NCBI GenBank assembly: GCA_003488145.1
Contig: DNMQ01000220.1
Span: 1 to 8,420, forward strand
Direction of reading: 5' to 3'
From: Pseudomonas sp.
GTDB lineage: Bacteria > Pseudomonadota > Gammaproteobacteria > Pseudomonadales > Pseudomonadaceae
DNA: 8,420 bases
In this document: piece by piece, positions 5,045-8,420 of the stretch
Position numbering within the stretch: the first letter of the stretch is position 1
How the letters are laid out: every line of letters begins with the position of its first letter
Made by a program: the position numbers and the translations under genes
The notes under the pieces: model-generated
Databases searched by the model: none
What the model was told of the DNA's origin: nothing
Seen by the model: only the letters and a program-made list of their open reading frames with translations

Positions 5045-6412
5045 TCAGGCGACCAAACGATCCAGCGCGTCGCGATCCAGCACCAGGGTATCGACCTTCA
5101 CATAGGCCGCCGCCTCGTCGAGCACGATCAGCACATCGCTCACGCCGGGCACGTGCAGCAGGTCGGCCTCGAGCCGGGTGTTGCTCAGCGCGCCGGCCGA
5201 AAGCGGCAGGCGCAGGCTGGTGACATAGGGAGGCTCGCGCATGCTGAAGGCGATCACGAACCACAGTGCGCAGAGTGCCGCGCAGCCAGCGAACACCAGG
5301 GCCAGCCCGCCCTGCTGATAGAGCATGCCGCCCAGGACGCCGCCCAGGCCGGCACCGAGGAACTGACTGGTGGAGTAGACCCCCATGGCGGTGCCCTTGC
5401 CACCTGCCGGCGCCACCTTGCTGATCAGCGACGGCAACGACGCCTCAAGCAGATTGAAGGCGACGAAGAAGGCAACCATGCCCACCACCAGCATCCACAG
5501 GCCGTTGCCGAACCACCAGAAGAACAGCTCGCACAGCAGCAGCGCACAGACGGCACCGAGCAGCACGCGGCGCATCTGGCGCTTCTTCTCGCCATAGATG
5601 ATGAACGGAATCATGCCGAAGAAGCCGATCAGCAGCGCGGTCAGGTAGACCCACCAATGCTCGTCCTTGGGCAATGCGCCCTGCTCCACCAGCGCCAGCG
5701 GCAGCGCGACGAAGCTCGCCATGAGAATCGCGTGTAACGCCAGGATGCTGAAATCCAGGCGCAGCAGGTCTGGATGACGCAGCGTCAGACCCAGCGCCTG
5801 CCGGGCGACCCCGGATTCCCGATGACGGACATGGGCCTGGGCCTTGGGCAGCAGCGCAACGATGAGCCCGCCAACCACTGCCATCGCCGCCGTCACCCAG
5901 AACAACCCGGAAAGACCGAAGGCACGCGTCAACAGGGGGCCGATGATCATGGCCACGGCAAAGGAGAAGCCGATGCTCACCCCGATCAGCGCCATCGCCT
6001 TGGTCCGGTGTTGCTCGCGGGTCAGGTCGGACAGCAACGCCATCACCGCGGCGGAGATCGCGCCGGCGCCCTGCAGCACCCGCCCCGCGACCACGCCCCA
6101 GATGCTGTCGGACATCGCCGCCAGAACCGCGCCGGCGGCGAAGATCGCCAGACCGAAATAGATGATCGGCAGGCGCCCGATGCGGTCAGAGAGAATACCG
6201 AAGGGAATTTGCAGCAGCGCCTGGGTCAAACCATAGGCACCGATGGCAAGGCCGATCAGGGTCGGCGTAGCGCCTTCCAGGTCCATGCCGTAGGTTGCCA
6301 GCACGGGCAAAACCATGAACATGCCGAGCATGCGAAACGCGAAAACCAGGGCCAGCCCGGAAGCTGCGCGTGTCTCGCTGGCGCTCATGCGCTCGCTGTA
6401 GGGGTCCTGCAT
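5045..6412 (-). CDS. yajR: YajR-type MFS transporter with C-terminal ferredoxin-like (YAM) domain
   Basis: A 455-residue major facilitator superfamily protein with about twelve hydrophobic segments between residues 18 and 390. Motif A after helix 2 reads GILSDRIGR (72-80, Asp76), as in proton-driven drug antiporters. The last 66 residues are soluble and contain LEADLLHVPGVSDVLIVLD, followed by AYVKVDTLVLDRDAL, a beta-alpha-beta pattern like the YAM domain of E. coli YajR (454 residues); the near-identical length supports orthology. The substrate of YajR is not established; it is usually called a putative efflux protein of the inner membrane. The start at 6412 gives MQDPYSERM, but its Shine-Dalgarno is poor; an ATG at codon 9 is the alternative. 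The gene is divergent from uvrA and precedes ssb with a 171-base gap, so it is probably its own transcription unit. Confidence 0.92.
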   Translation of the reverse strand: MQDPYSERMSASETRAASGLALVFAFRMLGMFMVLPVLATYGMDLEGATPTLIGLAIGAYGLTQALLQIPFGILSDRIGRLPIIYFGLAIFAAGAVLAAMSDSIWGVVAGRVLQGAGAISAAVMALLSDLTREQHRTKAMALIGVSIGFSFAVAMIIGPLLTRAFGLSGLFWVTAAMAVVGGLIVALLPKAQAHVRHRESGVARQALGLTLRHPDLLRLDFSILALHAILMASFVALPLALVEQGALPKDEHWWVYLTALLIGFFGMIPFIIYGEKKRQMRRVLLGAVCALLLCELFFWWFGNGLWMLVVGMVAFFVAFNLLEASLPSLISKVAPAGGKGTAMGVYSTSQFLGAGLGGVLGGMLYQQGGLALVFAGCAALCALWFVIAFSMREPPYVTSLRLPLSAGALSNTRLEADLLHVPGVSDVLIVLDEAAAYVKVDTLVLDRDALDRLVA

Positions 6413-6442
6413 GGAGGGTCTCGCTTGTATGAACCGGCGGCG

Positions 6443-6451
6443 ATTCTAGCA
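6443..6451 (-). promoter_or_regulatory. Extended -10 promoter of the MFS gene
   Basis: On the minus strand TGC-TAGAAT (TAGAAT at 6443-6448, five of six bases, preceded by TG) is an extended -10 element with no convincing -35. Transcription would start near 6436, about 24 bases before the ATG at 6412. Confidence 0.5.
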
Positions 6452-6482
6452 GCCCTACCCTGTTCGGCACAGGCGCGCGATT

Positions 6483-6512
6483 TTGCCGCGACTATCACCC
6501 CGGCCGTATACT
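6483..6512 (+). promoter_or_regulatory. Sigma70 promoter of uvrA
   Basis: TTGCCG (6483-6488, four of six bases) and TATACT (6507-6512, five of six) are separated by 18 bases. Transcription would start near 6519, giving a short leader of about 25 bases before the TTG start. No LexA operator of normal spacing overlaps it. Confidence 0.6.
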
Positions 6513-6543
6513 TTCGGGTTTCCGCCCGCCACGCGAGGCTGTT

Positions 6544-8420
6544 TTGGACAAGATTCTGATTCGTGGTGCCCGCACCCACAACCTGAAGAACATCGACCTC
6601 ACCCTGCCGCGCGACAAGCTGATCGTCATCACCGGCTTGTCCGGTTCTGGCAAATCATCGTTGGCATTCGACACTCTCTACGCAGAAGGCCAACGCCGTT
6701 ACGTCGAATCGCTTTCGGCGTATGCGCGCCAGTTCCTCTCGATGATGGAAAAGCCCGACGTCGACACCATCGAGGGACTCTCCCCGGCGATCTCCATCGA
6801 GCAGAAATCGACCTCGCACAACCCGCGCTCCACCGTGGGCACCATCACCGAGATCTACGACTACCTGCGTCTGCTCTATGCGCGGGTCGGCACGCCGCGC
6901 TGTCCAGATCACGATGCCCCGCTGGAAGCGCAGACGGTCAGCCAGATGGTCGACCAGGTGCTGGCACTGCCCGAAGGCCGCAAGCTGATGCTGCTGGCCC
7001 CGGTCATCCGCGAACGCAAGGGCGAGCACCTGGCCGTGTTCGACGAACTGCGTGCTCAGGGTTTCGTGCGCGCCCGCGTCAACGGGCGGCTGTACGAACT
7101 CGACGAGCTACCCAAGCTGGACAAGCAGAAGAAGCACTCGATCGACGTGGTGGTGGATCGCTTCAAGGTTCGCGGCGACCTGCAGCAGCGCCTGGCCGAA
7201 TCCTTCGAAACGGCGCTCAAGCTGGCCGATGGCATCGCCCTGGTCGCCTCCATGGAAGAGGACGACGACAGCGAGGAAATGATCTTCTCCGCACGCTTCG
7301 CCTGCCCGATCTGCGGCCACTCGATCAGCGAGCTTGAACCCAAGCTGTTCTCCTTCAACAACCCAGCCGGCGCCTGCCCCACCTGTGACGGCCTGGGCGT
7401 GAAGCAGTTCTTCGACGCCAAGCGCCTGGTCAATGGCGAGCTGACCTTGGCCGAAGGCGCCATACGCGGCTGGGACCGGCGCAACGTTTACTATTTCCAG
7501 ATGCTCGGCTCACTGGCCTCGCATTATGGCTTCAGCCTCGACGAGCCTTTCGACTCACTGGCCGCCGATCATCAGAAGTCCATCCTGCGCGGCAGCGGCC
7601 GTGAGAATGTCGAGTTCCGCTACCTCAACGACCGCGGCGATATCGTCAAGCGTTCGCACCCGTTCGAAGGCATCGTTCCCAACCTGGAACGCCGCTACCG
7701 CGAAACCGAATCCAATTCGGTTCGCGAAGAGCTCGCCAAATACCTGAGCACCCAGCCCTGCCCGGACTGTCGCGGCACGCGTCTGCGCCGCGAAGCACGC
7801 CACGTGTGGGTTGGCGACAAGACCCTGCCTGCGGTCACGGCCATGCCCATCGGCGACGCCACCGACTACTTCGGCGCCCTCTCGCTCAGCGGACGACGCG
7901 GCGAGATCGCCGACAAGATTCTCAAGGAGATCCGCGAACGCCTGCAGTTCCTGGTCAACGTCGGCCTGGATTATCTGACCCTGGATCGCAGCGCCGACAC
8001 CCTGTCCGGCGGCGAAGCCCAGCGTATTCGCCTGGCCAGTCAGATCGGCGCCGGCCTGGTTGGGGTGATGTATATCCTCGACGAACCTTCGATCGGCCTG
8101 CATCAGCGCGACAACGAACGCTTGCTGGGCACCCTTCGCCACCTGCGCGACATCGGCAATACGGTGATCGTCGTGGAGCATGACGAGGATGCGATCCGTC
8201 TCGCCGACTATGTCGTAGACATCGGTCCAGGTGCCGGCATACATGGCGGCCGCATCGTCGCTGAAGGCACACCTGACGAGGTGATGGCGCACCCGGATTC
8301 GCTGACCGGCAAGTACCTCTCTGGCCGGGTGAAGATCAACTATCGGCCTGAGCGCACTCGCCGTGATCCGAAGATGCTGCTCAAGCTCAAGGGCGCACGT
8401 GGCAACAACCTGCGCAACGT
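6544..8420 (+). CDS. uvrA: Excinuclease ABC subunit UvrA (3' third outside window)
   Basis: UvrA is the damage-sensing ATPase of nucleotide excision repair; a UvrA dimer with UvrB scans DNA and loads UvrB at lesions. The first 625 codons of a protein usually near 940 residues are present and show no frameshift. Visible motifs are Walker [10 protein letters not shown] (31-39), the UvrB-binding and insertion region, a zinc site with C254/C257 and C278/C281 (CPIC and CPTC), ABC signature LSGGEAQ (487-493) and Walker B YILDEPS (510-516). The second ATPase domain begins at the edge ([10 protein letters not shown]). No ATG gives the conserved N-terminus; the frame begins at TTG (6544), decoding to (M)[15 protein letters not shown] as in E. 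coli UvrA, with GAGG five bases upstream. It is divergent from the MFS gene. Confidence 0.97.
   Translation, partial: MDKILIRGARTHNLKNIDLTLPRDKLIVITGLSGSGKSSLAFDTLYAEGQRRYVESLSAYARQFLSMMEKPDVDTIEGLSPAISIEQKSTSHNPRSTVGTITEIYDYLRLLYARVGTPRCPDHDAPLEAQTVSQMVDQVLALPEGRKLMLLAPVIRERKGEHLAVFDELRAQGFVRARVNGRLYELDELPKLDKQKKHSIDVVVDRFKVRGDLQQRLAESFETALKLADGIALVASMEEDDDSEEMIFSARFACPICGHSISELEPKLFSFNNPAGACPTCDGLGVKQFFDAKRLVNGELTLAEGAIRGWDRRNVYYFQMLGSLASHYGFSLDEPFDSLAADHQKSILRGSGRENVEFRYLNDRGDIVKRSHPFEGIVPNLERRYRETESNSVREELAKYLSTQPCPDCRGTRLRREARHVWVGDKTLPAVTAMPIGDATDYFGALSLSGRRGEIADKILKEIRERLQFLVNVGLDYLTLDRSADTLSGGEAQRIRLASQIGAGLVGVMYILDEPSIGLHQRDNERLLGTLRHLRDIGNTVIVVEHDEDAIRLADYVVDIGPGAGIHGGRIVAEGTPDEVMAHPDSLTGKYLSGRVKINYRPERTRRDPKMLLKLKGARGNNLRN

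Noticed and set aside
4904..5737. 277-codon open frame on the plus strand from the ssb-MFS gap
   Set aside because: It runs antisense through the MFS gene, is His/Gln/Arg-rich, and has no family resemblance.
6460..6472. CTGTTCGGCACAG as a LexA box
   Set aside because: The CTGT/ACAG halves are separated by 5 bases where LexA needs 8.
6483..7337. 284-codon open frame on the plus strand starting upstream of uvrA
   Set aside because: It is out of frame with uvrA and overlaps its Walker A region; composition is Arg/Pro-rich as expected of a shifted frame.
7555..8292. 245-codon open frame on the minus strand inside uvrA
   Set aside because: It is antisense to the conserved ABC signature and Walker B region; GC-rich codon bias keeps this frame open. 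No promoter or Shine-Dalgarno supports it.
1..8420. CRISPR array, tRNA/rRNA genes, insertion sequences or prophage
   Set aside because: No regularly spaced repeats, tRNA-like cloverleaf, transposase-like frame or terminal inverted repeats were seen on either strand.

Overview
The window is high-GC DNA from a gammaproteobacterium, most likely Pseudomonas sensu lato (a P. stutzeri/Stutzerimonas-like species would fit). The grounds are protein similarity by eye and the neighbourhood uvrA - divergent YajR-type MFS gene - ssb, which I recall as the arrangement in P. aeruginosa. No gene-free stretch exceeds about 185 bases. Codon usage is strongly G/C-ending throughout except in the OmpW gene.

Left part (1-1640, minus strand): the first two genes of an energy-transduction operon. 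A DUF3450-type secreted coiled-coil protein is followed, with a 4-base ATGA overlap, by a large ExbB/TolQ-family protein of the TtpC type. Only its signal peptide, periplasmic region and first membrane helix lie in the window. In other gammaproteobacteria these genes precede exbB, exbD, tonB and a TPR gene, in a second TonB system that powers outer-membrane iron uptake. A sigma70-like promoter whose -10 is overlapped by a good Fur-box candidate lies just upstream.

Middle left (1641-2543): the 184-base intergenic region also holds, on the plus strand, an ANR/FNR-type box at about -41 of a probable promoter for an OmpW/OprG outer-membrane protein. Iron-controlled and oxygen-controlled promoters therefore appear to lie back to back. 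The OmpW gene ends at a perfect 12-bp-stem hairpin that can serve as terminator for both converging transcription units.

Middle right (2562-4873, minus strand): an apparent three-gene operon of ssb (single-stranded DNA-binding protein), an RmlD-like SDR protein lacking the usual catalytic Tyr/Lys pair, and an extended SDR nucleotide-sugar epimerase with an intact active site. The last two overlap by 8 bases.

Right part (5045-8420): a YajR-type MFS transporter with a C-terminal ferredoxin-like domain (minus strand) and, divergent from it, the first two thirds of uvrA (plus strand, TTG start), which runs off the window. The 131 bases between them hold a promoter for each gene. I see no LexA box of normal spacing there.

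Nothing here is clearly a new defence or mobile system. The most interesting points are the paired Fur/ANR divergent control region, the degenerate RmlD-like protein coupled to the epimerase, and the placement of these two sugar-nucleotide-type genes behind ssb.
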